Positions 47,094 to 59,388 of a DNA stretch of 64,000 bases are shown piece by piece (the first letter of the stretch is position 1; each line of letters opens with the position of its first letter). This DNA comes from Planoprotostelium fungivorum (Eukaryota; Evosea; Variosea; Cavosteliida; Cavosteliaceae). The notes below the pieces were generated by a model that made no database searches, was not told where the DNA came from, and worked only from the letters and a program-made list of their open reading frames with translations. A program made the position numbers and the translations under genes. The stretch is taken from NCBI GenBank assembly GCA_003024175.1, contig MDYQ01000066.1:1-64000 (forward strand). The letters run 5' to 3'.

Positions 47094-48851
47094 ATGTCGT
47101 CCATGCATCTTCTACTGGCATGCATCTTCTTTACGTCCGTTCTATGTATTCGACAACCAATTCTCTCGGTCACTTCGAAGGCTGATCCAATTTATACACC
47201 CCACTGGTCGTCACTAGACGCCAGACCCCTCCCCAGTTGGTATGATGAAGCCAAGGTGATTACCCACATCATTACCTTTTCAGTTGGTGACGTATCGCAG
47301 GTTGGCATCTTTGTCCATTGGGGAGTCTATTCCGTTCCCGCTTATGCTTGCCAGGAGTGAGTTCTATAACTTCATCTCTCCCCCCTCTTTTCCCCTCATA
47401 GACGTCCATTGACATGATATCATCAGCGGTCTCGCCGAGTGGTATTGGTGGTTCAAACAACAGAATTACCTGGGCTGCCAGACCGCATGGCACAACACCA
47501 CCTACGGCCCCGACTTCTCTTACACCGACTTCGCCCCCATGTTCAAAGCTCAACTCTTCAGCGCCGACCGCTGGGCCAAACTCTTCAAGAAGAGCGGCGC
47601 CAAATACGTCGTCTTCACCACGAAACATCATGAGGGCTGGTGCAATTTCCCTTCCGCCGAAGCCTGTGAGCTCGTTGTAGACGCTAGAATTTCCCTGACA
47701 TTTCTCAGGGAATTGGAACAGCGTGACGAACGGCCCTCGCAAGGATCTCACCCGGCTGATCGTCAATGCCGTCAGGAAACAAGGATTGAGGATGGGTCTC
47801 TATCACAGCCTCTTTGAATGGTTTCACCCTCTCTACCTGAAAGACAAGGCGAACAACTTTACGACTCAAGTGTACGTCGACGAGATCTTGCAGCCCCAGT
47901 TGCATCAGATCGCCAACGATTACGCACCGGATCTGGTGAGAAGAAATGGCATCTGCGTAACTTACGTACGAAGATCTGGGCCGACGGTGACTGGGAGGCG
48001 AACGATACGTATTGGAGTGAGGGGCGAATTTTGAGCGAAAACTGATCGAAATTCAGAGTCGAAAGAGTTTCTCGCCTGGTTGTACAACGAAGCACCGAAC
48101 AAGAAGGAAGTCATCGTCAACGACCGATGGGGAGCCAACGTAGAATCGAAGCACGGAGGCTACTGGACCGGCGACGATCGATGGGACCCCAACAGCATCC
48201 AGAAGGTACGCGAGATCGATTCCCTTTCCCTCCCTCTTTTTGAACTCCCCCCCAGCACAAGTGGGAGGACTGCTTCACCGTCGACGCCGGCAGCTGGGGC
48301 TACAACCGTAACGCCACCTTTTCGAATTATCTCAGCATCCACACGATGATCGATTTAGTGGTAGGGGGTGTGGCTAAAAATGGAAACTCGCTTATCAATG
48401 TGGGACCCACGGCCGATGGCCTCATCCTCCCGATCTTCGAAGAGAGGCTGACACAGCTGGGAGAATGGCTGGGAGTCAATGGTGAGGCTATTTATGGCAC
48501 GAGACCGTGGGTAGAGCCAAAGGACGTGGACGTTACGCCCGGAAAGAACATCACGGTTTGGTGAGTTGTACATGGATTTAAGGTTTAAGGCTGAGGTGGT
48601 ACAGGTACACCACGAAGAAGGACGCACTGTACGCAACGGTGATGGGCTGGCCTTACGATAACATTGTAAAGCTGTCTCTACCGGTTCCCACACAATTCCC
48701 AGAGGTTCAGTTGCTAGGATACAATGGTACATTGGGCTTCAACTACAACGAGCAAGGATTGAACATTCGGATGCCCAGTGTTCCATCGCAGTTGGCCTCA
48801 CAGTGGGCGTGGTCCATCAAATTGATCGGCTTCAAGCACAAGTCCATGTAA
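47094..48851 (+). CDS. FUCA: Alpha-L-fucosidase, GH29
   Basis: Signal peptide [18 protein letters not shown]. Exons give [105 protein letters not shown] whose second Asp region is the GH29 nucleophile motif, [20 protein letters not shown], and [20 protein letters not shown]. The C-terminal beta domain ends [16 protein letters not shown]. It removes terminal fucose from glycans, most likely in lysosomes, food vacuoles or outside the cell. At least six introns. The start at 47094 is the first Met that gives a clean signal peptide; an in-frame Met at 47034 would add 20 residues that are not signal-like. Confidence 0.94.
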
Positions 48852-49180
48852 AATTGTCAACAAATGAAAGACTTACTGTGCAATCATCGTATCACATGAA
48901 ATGATCGTTAACGATATAGCCTCTCGACCTCACTCTGTTTCTACGTCTGTTTGAAATTTAGAGATGAACATCGATGACTCATCCGAAGATGGTCGACCGT
49001 GTTGACTGATCTGCACCCACCACGATGTTCTTCAGAATGAATTGATCGTCTTCGATGCCAATGCTTGTGATAGCAACCATTGTAATTCTTCGTGCTGATG
49101 TTCTCAGTGCTTGTGTCAACCAACCACAAAAGATTCGACTCGATACTTGACTCCACCACCAGATACAAATAAATAACCAT
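48852..49180. other. Convergent 3' ends, no gene seen
   Basis: About 330 nt between the stops of the fucosidase and the metacaspase. Only 3' UTR-like sequence is visible. Confidence 0.45.
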
Positions 49181-50533
49181 TTATATAGCGAAATTCTGCT
49201 GCATGTCGATGGTGTAGGACGTGGACATCTGAACGATCTGCTCGAACTTGCCCTTCATGACGTCTCGAATCTGACTCAACAGGGTCAGATAGCTGACCGT
49301 CCCGTTGTTCTTCGTCATGACCTCTAAGAAGGTCGTGCTCATGGCACCTCCGGCTGTCCCGTTCGATGAGACGTCCATGGAGGTCTGCGCATCTTTGCAA
49401 CCGGAGAACATGATGACGTCTCCGTATTCCACTGGCTTGACGGCTTGAGTTCCACCGGTCTTGACTTCGTTTGCCTGTGGGGATAATTAGACGTCACATC
49501 ATGTGATGGATGGTGAAGATGGATGGAGTGCTCACCGTCGCGCCTTGTGGGAAGAAGCCGTTGATGGGTACTCCGTTCTTCTCGATGTAGTCTCCCGCGA
49601 GATTCAACAGGGTGCTGCCGAGATTGGCGGCGGTACCTCTGATGATGGCGTCAGAGATGAAAGATGATTGTGTCTCGACGATGAACTCACAGAGCTCCCT
49701 TTCCTCCTTTGCCTTTGATGACCGAGCTGATCTTCTTCAAGATGCCTCCGATGGGAGAGCCCTTCTTGGCGGGGGCGTCTGGCTTGACCTCTTGGGCGGG
49801 TAAGAGGTTGTTGTTGTCGAAGATGAAGGGCAGATCGAGAGCGGTTCCAGAGTGGCAAGAGTCGAAGATGACAGTCAGACGGGCTCCTTTGGGTAGAGGC
49901 TCGCAGACGATCTTGTGTAAATCCTGTGATGAAATCAGAGGGGAGAGTGATTAAGAGGATGAGCTCTTACGTCGTCAACGATCTGTCCGGCTGACTCGTA
50001 ATCGAGGGGGATAATGGTCTCGTCGAATCCATCATCTTCGTCACCATCTGTATATCGTAAGTTTGAGATGATGAACTAGGTGATTCTCACTGGTATCAGC
50101 GACACGTCCTCCGTGACCTGAATAGTGAAGGAAGAGAGAGTCTCCTGCGGCTACATTTGTGAGGAGCCACTTGAGTCCAGCGAGCATGTTTGCTTTGGTG
50201 GGCTTCTTGTTGGGATCATTGTTCCCATCGTCCGTGAGAACCAGCATGGTCTCAGGGGTATCAGGGAAACCTTCTTTCGGTGAGAAGAGAAGAAGATGAG
50301 AATCGTTTACCCTTGTTGGTCAAGAAACCTTTGATACGCTTAACATCGTTCACACAACCGCGAAGGGCGGCGGACGTTCCTGTGTAGTTGATACCAATGA
50401 GAAGAGCCTTCCTTCTGCCCGTGATGGCGTGCATCTCGTGGGGCTACAGCTCGATCAGATCCTATACGTGATGGAGGGGTGAGATCTATACCTTCATGGA
50501 CTGCTGCTGATCTGCCTGTGTGGATTCGGCCAT
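49181..50533 (-). CDS. Metacaspase
   Basis: About seven exons. Starts [14 protein letters not shown], then [75 protein letters not shown] with the catalytic His, [20 protein letters not shown], and [20 protein letters not shown] with the catalytic Cys. A Lys/Gly-rich insert follows, and the C-terminus ([20 protein letters not shown] to [11 protein letters not shown]) completes the p10-like part. It is a C14 family Cys protease cutting after Arg or Lys, usually calcium dependent. The long Pro-rich prodomain of many type I metacaspases is missing; only about 20 residues precede the core. No long p20-p10 linker of type II is seen, so it is closest to a type I enzyme without prodomain. Confidence 0.94.
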
Positions 50534-50718
50534 AATGGTGGTTTGTGCTCCTGGATGTTTGTGAAGGAATGCCTCTTGCCCACCGGAAGTCGGATAAGCA
50601 GAGCGTCAGATCAATGACAGATCACAGATTGCATCCCCAGATCTGTTCTTGTGCGAGTTTTGTGATGTCAACCAATGCTTCTGTCTTTATTCACAATCTA
50701 CACAAATAAATATCGTCA

Positions 50719-53700
50719 TCAGACGCTCTTCAGCCCCAAGAAAGAAGAGATCAAGAGTGAGCTGAGAGAATCTTCTTCTCCCTTGGCAAACTCTTCCGGC
50801 AGGGTCAAGTCCTCCTCAGGCTCTTCAAAGAAATCGGCTACGTACGGTCAGTCACTTCCCTATCCCAACGCCTCACCCTCGTCGATCAGCACGGGCGCTT
50901 TCGCGTTGGCTTGTTCGAACATTTCCAAGATCTCTTGTCGGTGCTGTCTCTCCTTCTCCTCCCGCTGGGCCTCCAGGGCGGCGAAGCCACCACTGCGGGT
51001 CTTCAGCTGGCCTCTCCCTTCAGAGAGGGCCTGCCCTGCGACGCTCTTCTTTGCTTCTCTCTCTTCCGTTCTCTTCTTGTCCATGCCCGCGATCGCCCCT
51101 GTCGTTTGTCAGCGGACAAATATCGAAAATGACTGTCACCCAATCGCTTATCTGAATCGGGGCGGATCTTGCGGATGGCGTGGACGAGGGCAGAGAGCCC
51201 TTCTCTGGGTGATATGGCTTCTTTGGGCTGGGCGGGTGGGGCCGTGGTCAGCTGGGTCTTACGCTTGTTCAACTGCTCCTCCAGTGATTCTCCACTGTTT
51301 CCCAGAGCGTGGAAGAGGGACACGGCAGACTTCGCTTTGCTCTTCGTCGGTTCATCGGTGGGAGGCTTGACGATTACGACCTTGAGTTCGGTTACTTTCG
51401 GTGAGAGCTCTAGGTCGATGGGTGGTGGAGGTGGTGGCGGTGGAGGTCCGCTTGTCTCTTCCGTCGAACGACCTTCAACTACCGTCTGTGGTACATCGGA
51501 TGTCTCCGTGGTGGGTGTGTTGTCACCGATGTAGATCTTGGTGGATTCGTGGTCCAGAAGGGTCTCTTCCCCTTCTTCATCGTTCAGATCGGACAAGGAG
51601 ACCTGCGTCGCGACCTGCTCCTCTTCATCGTTTGCTGATATCAGATCAGATAGAGATATCTCCTGGGAAGGTTGCTGATCATCCAGGTTGGCAGATAAGA
51701 GGTCTGAAAGAGATATCTGGGTAGAGGCTTCTTCTTCGATAGATTGTGATGTGTGCTCTATCACTTCTTCTGATTCAGCTTCCATCCCAAGTAGGTCCTC
51801 CAGAGATATCGCAACTTCTGCCCGTGGCGTACTGACCCGAGAGTTCCCGGCAGATGTATCAGCTGTTTAAAGTGAATTAAGGTTGGACTTGACGTCGACT
51901 CACGTGACGCTGCATCTGACTCTTCCAATCCTGATTCTACCTGAGATGACCCCAGTGCCATCAATGCAGCCTCATCTTCGCTCTCCTCCTCTTCTATTGC
52001 CTTCATCTCACTCTCGACTTCCCCCCGCTTCAATTCTTCCGCGAGCGAATCATTGTGAGGAGAGGGGATGACATCCTCCTCTTCGCTAGAACTCTCTTCG
52101 ATCTTGAAATGTGTTGGCCCAGACTTTTGAGTCACCCTCGTAAGTTTCTTTTCGTCCAAAATAGCAAACAATTCATCTACCGAGAGAGATTCACCTTTGT
52201 ACATCAGGATGAATAGAAGCGATCAAGCTTCACCTGGTAGCTTCTTCTTCACGTCGATTTTCTTTTCTTCAATGCGGGCAGGAGGTGGCGGTCGGCGTGG
52301 TACTTCGGGTTTCTTCTTCGTTTCCAGGGTTCTCTTGTTCTCTATCTGAACGTTTCCTCTCGTTGTGTCTGGTGACTGAGGAGAATCTGGTGTAGACAGG
52401 CGTCTCGTTGCTGTGGGCGAGGCTGATTTCTTCACCGACTTCGCTTCAGGTGTGCGATTTATCTTCCTCTCGCTCGTCGGACTCCCTCGTGTATCGGCCA
52501 AATTCGATGATGGAGTCGTCTTCTTCCTTGCATCGCTGGCTGCACTGATGGACCGCTGTCCGACATCAGCAGATTCGACTTGATCATCGTACTCACTCTC
52601 TTGGCAGCCCCTACGGCCTGTTCTCTCTGTTTGTAATATTCAATGCTCAGCTGGTGATCTTCAATGGTCTGTCTCTGCTCTTCTATTCGTTTGGAGAGAT
52701 TTTGATTCTCGATTTTGAGACGCTCGCAACGTCGCACCAGATCTTCGACGATGTCAGATAGAGACACAAGCTCCTCCTCCTTCTGTTCGTTCTCTTCTCT
52801 CAATTGTTGCAGTTCAGAGTCGTCGGATAATAGATCGATCATCTTTGCTTCTGTGATGCGAAGCTGTTGAGACAAGGCGAATTCCACATCCTCTGATGTT
52901 TTACGATCTTCCTCGTAAGTCTGGTAGAGTTACAAATGTCGAGCTGGATATTTCGATTCACCTTGATCATCATGTCTTTGTTGGATATGGATTTCAAGAG
53001 TTTGCTCACGACATTCAGAACAGAATTTTCCAGCGATTTCAGATTCTCATCGACAGACTAGTATAATCAGAATCGATTCTCGTTCATCCAATCACCTGTG
53101 CCATTCGCATGGGTACATCTCTCGAGATGACTGTCTTCTTAAATTTTGTAAAGGATGTGGCGATGCTAGCCACCGAATCACCGAAATCAGGTTGTCGCTA
53201 ATGTTCGATCAGTACGGGGGACCACTGTGTTCTCACCTTCATTGGTGGGTTCTGCTTCTCTCGCATGAGGAAAGCACTCTCCGTCTTCAAAGGTGAGCCG
53301 TCAAGTGAGCCAGAGTGATCTTCGCGAAGATCATAACGCGAGTGTTCTTTCTGAGACTGACCTCTTGGATTCTTTCTGCTGGCGCCTGCTCCATTATGAG
53401 GCGGAGTGACCTTCCTCGAAGATGATGTGAGAGCTTCCTCGCTTCTCGAAGTGTGAGGCATAAATTGACTGGATGACTGAAGAGGCTTGTCGTCGTCTGT
53501 TCACAGATGAGATTGCAACAGCCACAAAACGAAAGTTAGACTGACCTAGAGGTGCGAATTGGGAATATGTGTCTTGGGGATTCGAAGACCATCTCTGTGG
53601 TGTGTGAGAATTTGGCGGTGTATCTCTCGAGCGTAGCACTGTTCTTTTTTCCGGAGGGTAAGCTAACAGACGAGACAACGTTTCGTGTCGAATTCGCTCT

Positions 53701-53828
53701 GCGATGTCGTTCTCATCTTCAGACATTACATCTTCGTCTTCACGATGTTGTGGATCAACGAGATCGGGCACCCAGGCTGCACGAGGTGCCTGAACGTCTC
53801 TTCTCCCTTGTGAGAAATTCTGTTTCAT
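50719..53828 (-). CDS. Proline-rich coiled-coil protein with ISLSDLL repeats
   Basis: About ten exons, starting MKQNFSQGRRDVQAPRAAWV (a Met at 53893 is an alternative). An acidic N-terminal part leads to helical segments (SVDENLKSLENSVLNVVSKL) and a long coiled coil (ELQQLREENEQKEEELVSLS, RCERLKIENQNLSKRIEEQR). Then a Pro/Lys/Ser-rich linker (KKPEVPRRPPPPARIEEKK), MYKGESLSVDELFAILDEKK, and a stretch with repeated motifs AISLEDLL, QISLSDLLSAN, EISLSDLISAN and QVSLSDL. A Pro-9 run follows, then SLEEQLNKRKTQLTTAPPAQ, a charged helix, and an acidic end (DFFEEPEEDLTLPEEFAKGE). I do not recognise the family; the layout recalls cytoskeletal scaffolds. Divergent from the rhodanese gene. Confidence 0.6.
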
Positions 53829-53949
53829 AGGCTGAGAAAGCCTTAGGTTGAATTTCGGTTGGAGACCAAGCTGGAAGTGGTAGATTTGGCTGCATTGTAG
53901 ACGGTAAATAAATTGAATTTCCGCACAGCGCATCAGATCGCCATACATC

Positions 53950-54626
53950 ATGCAGAGAACAACAGGTCTATTCAGACAAATACAAACTGGAGGATTCAAG
54001 GTCAACCGATCTCCAATCACTTTCCCTGTTAAGGTTAGGTAGTTCTGCGTGCATCGACTGATGTTTACCAAGGCCAACCTGAACTTGGTCCGATGGAACT
54101 CTGGGGAGATAAAGGTGACAATGATCACGTCTTTTCGATTCTGACTCTACTTTAGAAAGTTTCCTTCGCCACACCCCAAAATGTCATTCATCATTTGAGA
54201 ACAGGAGTTGAGGTATACATCTTAGACGTTCGCCCGGCTGAAGACTACAAAACTAAGCGTGTATCTGGAGCCCTCTGCTTCCCTCTTGAGACATTGGAGG
54301 TGATGTCATATGAAACCCCTCCTCCGCTCATATTTTCGTAGACACGTGCTGCTAAGCTTGTCGAGAGAGACAGAGTCATTTACATCCACTGTGACAAGGT
54401 AGAATCCGCGATGGTGTGAATATCCATTAACTTACTTTAGAATTTTCACGATGAGGATGTGATCGAGGGAGACAGATCCATGCAAGCCGCACAGATTCTC
54501 AAGGCTCAAGGATTTCAGAAAGTGGAGGTGATGCCCAACTTTCGAGGTCGTTAGTTGAACTTTTCGTAGGTCTTGAATGCCAACTACGACGACTTGAAGG
54601 CAGCTGGATTCATGTACTATGAATAA
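53950..54626 (+). CDS. Rhodanese-domain protein, probably mitochondrial
   Basis: Six or so exons. The N-terminus MQRTTGLFRQIQTGGFKVNR is basic and amphipathic like a mitochondrial presequence. The rhodanese domain reads VIHHLRTGVEVYILDVRPAE, DYKTKRVSGALCFPLETLE, RDRVIYIHCDKNFHDEDVIE and SMQAAQILKAQGFQKVEVLN; the Cys of IHCDKN is at the active-site loop. The last exon ends DDLKAAGFMYYE. Single-domain rhodaneses carry persulfide sulfur, but the loop here (CDKNFHDEDV) is longer than usual so activity is uncertain. All introns are 40-45 nt and keep frame. Confidence 0.85.
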
Positions 54627-54881
54627 AGAATGAAGAGCAGACTCACAAGATCGTCCGAACTATCTTAACGTGCTCGTAAGAATGGACAAGGATTTTACAT
54701 CATGTTGGAGAAGATCGCGAGCGACATAGACATCGTGGATAGCTATCTGTACCGCTCATCCTCCGAAAGCTTGTGTGAATCACCGCGTGCTCAGACGGGC
54801 ACCTGACAGCGTCGACGAAAATTCGTCACCAAAAAGAAAGATCCCTCTTCACTTTTCCGAGCTGGTAAGACGTGAAACAAC

Positions 54882-57800
54882 ATGAGGGGGACAACTCTTC
54901 TATCACTTCTCTTCGCCTTCTGTGGTGAGCGAATTCATTTTTCGCCGTGATGCGGACAACTTCTCACAAAATGCAGCCCTCTCCTGTGTGAGAGGCCAGA
55001 CTGAGACCATTACTTTACAAGTCCATCTCGGTTATCGCAGCCCTAACGGTCAGGACGTCAATGACCTCACCACCCTTCTCTCTAAAGGGGACGGATTTTC
55101 TGAGACAATCAAGATCGTCTCTGACCAGAAGTTCTACTGGAACCAAACCTCCGAATCTCACAATGTTTACGCAGAGCTAGAGATCACTGGTCAGAATGCT
55201 TCTACACGTGCCACCGACCTCGAAGCCAGCCCAGAAGTCCTCTTTGGAAACCAGGATGATATTGAGGCTTGGACTGTCTGGGACAATCGAACTGGATCTG
55301 AGCCAGAAATCAAGACTGTTGCCCTCTCTGATGTGAGAACTGTGACGACCTTCTACTTCTCATCATCTATAGGTGTGGTACATTCGTTTTGTCACCAATG
55401 AAAGTGTCAGCGCCTCTCTGGAGGCCTACCAACAAGTGTTTACATCTTGGATGACACCCGAACAACAGCAGAACTCCGCCATCACGGTCGATTACAAATA
55501 TGATCTGGTCGGATCCGAGCGCGATGTCCTCATGCTCTTGACCATCCAACAGCTGTCGTACCCTTGGAGAGACACCCCCATCTCTGACGCCATCTACAAA
55601 CTGACCGTAAACAACTCTTGGGCCGACGCCTGCAAGCAGATGGGAGTTCCCATCATCGCCAACGCCTCTATCTGGAGAGACGGAGCCGAGGAGTCCAGCA
55701 GCTCCACCGTGAGCCATCCATCCAATCATCCCGTCCATTATCATTCCACATCAACTCCATCTCACCCTCTACAGGAGCTCTCGGTCCACTTCACCTACGC
55801 GAAAGACAGCACTACGCGTGATCCCTCCGTCTGGGCTCCCATCTTCGCCAAGGTCCCATCTTACTTCAGCCTCCCAGTCAACGTCACCTACTCTCCCTTC
55901 ACTCAACGTCGCAGAGATTACGAGCCCACCCACGTTAAGATCAATCTGAAGGTCATCGGCCACAAGATCGACGTCGAGCTCACTCTCGATGCCTTCCGTG
56001 CCGCCATCGAGGCACAGAACACTGGAGCCGAAGAATATTTCAACGACGAGCGAGAGGCTGCGACGCAACCTCTACCCGACATCTTTGTGTTGCACGTGTG
56101 GCCGGCCGGAACTTCCGAGCCAGAGACCACGCAGAACGCAACGGTGAGGGTTCGTTGTAGATGCGACGCTGACGCGTTGTAGACGGTCAACTTCCGCTTT
56201 TACTACGAGAGCGCCCTGCAGTACAACGGCCAGAGCTTCTGGACCGTCATCGCCGCCGCCGAGCTCTCCGGATCCGCCGAAATCGTCGGCGCGCTCATCA
56301 GTGACTTCAGATATGGCATCTACGAGCAGAGGAGACAAGGCATGGAGGACCCCTTCAACAAGGCCAACAGCGGTGTCCCCAACTCCACTTTCGTTCACTT
56401 GTGGCAGGGAGAGAAGGAGCCCCAGCAGTACAACGGAGACGTCATCGAGCAGGTGAGGGTGACGATCTACAACCCGCCCTGACCCGACGGCAGTCGTATT
56501 TCGTCACGTTCGATTACAACACAGCCCTGACTCAGGGACCTCTTTCACCCGAAGACTTGCTCAGAGTCCTCCGCAACTTCACCACTGATGACGTCACCAT
56601 CTACTCCACCGGTCAAAATTCCAGCACTTTTGTCGACGTCGACAACGCCATCCGTGCCTACACGACCTCCATTTCTTTCGAGATCGTCGGCCTCGTGACA
56701 CCTTACGGTCAAGATTACGTCAACGACACCATGGAGCGTCTGGGAAGGGAGTTCTTCAACCCCAACTTGGACAAGTGGAGCAGTGTGTCACAGGGATACG
56801 GCCTTCCCATCTTGACTCCCACCCACCTCTGGAAGAACGGCTCCAGCATCGTAGAGCTCGTCAACGTCGGCCTGGCCTACCGCGATTCGAGCCAGATGAT
56901 CAGCTCCTTTGACTTCTCCCTCATCTTCCGCAGACTGGTACAATCCTCCGTCGGCGTATCTCAGTACGATCTCTCTTCCATCGATTGGCAAGCCTATCCC
57001 AAAGACAGTCTCAACTACTACCACACTTGCATGTTGACCCTCGCTGTCTCCAGTACAGACCCACTTCTCATCGACAGGGCCGTCAACGCCCTCGTCGCCG
57101 CCGGTCAGAACCGTACGTTCGAGTACAACGGAAGCTGGAACACGCAGAACATGTCCAACGTGTTGCCCCACATTCGTGTCTCTGGTATATGGAGAGCTGA
57201 CGACACCGAGCCCGAGCCCCCCTCCCCAGTGCCGAAATCTGCGGTGAGGTCTATCCATCGAAACGGAACACTGACGCGGCCGTAGAACTACAAGCTGCGA
57301 TTCCTCTTCACGACCGGTGACGAGAACAAGACCGTCGTCGCCAGCGAATACATTGCTCTCTTCAGAGACGTCGCGGGAGAGGGTGTTCAATTCGAGCAGG
57401 TCGCACCTTCCGTCGAGAACGTGACCCACAACCCCCAGAACCCTTCTCTGAGGGACCATGACGCCGTCGTCACCTTCTCCATCAACGGAACGGAAGACTG
57501 GACCGGCCTGAACACCGTGGACGGCTCCGTCGAGATCTTGCAAGGATACATCGCGTCGAACGACAAGTGGGACTTTTTCGTACAGCAGCTCGATTTGGAG
57601 TCCTTCACGGCCACTCACATCTGGAAGGCGGAAGAGCCTGAGCCCTTCTACTACCCCAAGAGAGTGAGTCCAGATCGTCTGACATCTTTTGTTGATGACG
57701 TCACAGTACTTCTACGCACACTTTATGTACGTCAGCGAGGAGTCGGCTGCCAAGGCAACCACACCTCTCTTCCGTCAAGTCATCCAGCCCCCCGTCACCC

Positions 57801-59118
57801 TGACGTGGCTCCAGAACATGATGGAGCATGCCGTGTCGTACAAGAACAACCTCACCCTCTCCAGCTTCGACACCGTCTCCCTCTTTGAGATCGGTGGTCT
57901 GCCCGACGATGTTCAGACCGCCCTGCAGCAGCTGAAGGATGCCGCGGCTCACCATCACGGCAAGAGATACGATCACAATGCTTTCGACAGAGGAAACAGA
58001 ACCGACTTGCCCGAAATCACGGTTCACCACATCTGGACCCCAGAGGAGAAGCAGCCCGACGACCAGATGAAGAGAAACACACTCGTGAGCCTTGAACAGT
58101 GACGTACATCTTCCTGACCCATGCAGTACGTCGCCGTTCAATTCGAGTTCAACACGACGAACGCCAACTTTAGCGTCAACTCTCTCCTCCCCGTCTTCCA
58201 CAACATCTCCACTCGCGACGTTTCATCGACTCTTACCACCGACCTCATCGTTACTTCTACCGAAGTCGTCAAGACCATCGAGCAGGTCACCGAGCGCAAT
58301 GGAAACATGTCCGACACGTACAACGCTACCGTCAGCCACTTTACCGTGAAGGCCGTCCTCCACTACACCGGTCTCGCCTACGAAGAGGGCAGCGAGACCG
58401 CCGACGCCCTCCACAACTTGATGGAGCAGTACAACGGCGAGACCAAGGGGGAGAGGATTCGAATCTGGACCGGAAAGTATGAATTACCCTTCTTCATCAT
58501 CACCAGCGTCTCCGCACCCACAGAGGTGAGTGTCCTCTATCTCCCCTCTCCTCTGACCCGTGACAGTCTGTCCACTTTGACTTTGTCGGCGGCGTCACCG
58601 AGCAGCAGCTGAGAGACATCATCGTGGGAACCTTACAGATCGATGCCACTCAGCTCTCCATCGAGGACTTTGTCGCGGCGTCCGGCAAGCGAGCCGGAGG
58701 TTCTGCCACCGCCGTCTTCGGACTTGGCTCTGTGGCGAAGGATCCTACTGGCCTCAAGGACACTTTCGTTCAGGCCGCCAAGGACAACAAGTTTGCCACT
58801 TACGCTCAGGAGCACAACATGCCTGCCGTCAGTGTCACACCAGCAGATTCAACCTCTACTACCGAGCAGCCTACCACTCAGCCTCCCACACAGCCAACTG
58901 AGCAGCCAACCGAGCAGCCCACGACACAGCCTCAGCCCACAAACTCTCAGGACGAGCCCCACGGCCTCAGACCCGGACAGAAGGCTGGAATTGCTTTTGG
59001 TGTCATCATCGGAGTGGCCATCATCGTCGCCGGTGTCTACCTTCTTGTTCGCTACAGAAAGAGGAAGGCCTCCGCTGAGTACGAGAGACTGATGGACAAC
59101 CCATACAACAAGCTCTGA
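54882..59118 (+). CDS. Large modular type I surface protein A
   Basis: Signal peptide MRGTTLLSLLFAFCALSCVR, split by an intron. The extracellular part (about 1,250 residues) consists of about ten diverged modules of 100-170 residues. Each begins with an F/Y-rich strand (YIRFVTNE, LSVHFTYAKD, VNFRFYYES, YFVTFDYN, YKLRFLFTTGD, FYAHFMYVSE, VAVQFEFNTT, VHFDFVGGV) right after an intron, and most end with a hydrophobic-HxW-acidic-EP signature (HVWPAGTSEP, HLWQGEKEP, HIWKAEEPEP). N-glycosylation sites are frequent. The last module (VTEQQLRDIIVGTLQIDATQ) resembles SEA-like domains of protist surface proteins. Then a PTTQ stalk, a transmembrane helix (AGIAFGVIIGVAIIVAGVYL) and a short tail with YERL and DNPYNKL, which look like AP-2/PTB sorting signals. 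Likely adhesion, prey or self recognition (inference). Confidence 0.8.
58853..58972 (+). repeat. PTTQP/EQP stalk repeat of protein A
   Basis: Degenerate 9-12-nt units coding TEQP, TTQP and PTQP just before the transmembrane helix. The same stretch recurs almost base for base in gene B. Confidence 0.7.
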
Positions 59119-59388
59119 GCGAACCATCTATAGAGTTTCTAAGATGTTTGTGCGTGTGATATAATAAACTCTGTTCATCTCCATCTCATCGTCTTCTATT
59201 CTTTCTGGTGTTTTGATCTTGTCAACAAGGGACAGACATGAAGGAGACAGTGACTTGCCACTCAGGAACGTAGACACAAGTATGTACCTAGGGCACACAC
59301 AGACGCAGCGACTTCTCTTGTCGACAAAGGTTAGTGTGACAGATAGCGCATATTCTCACAATTTCAGGTGAGCCGAAGGACAAACAAC

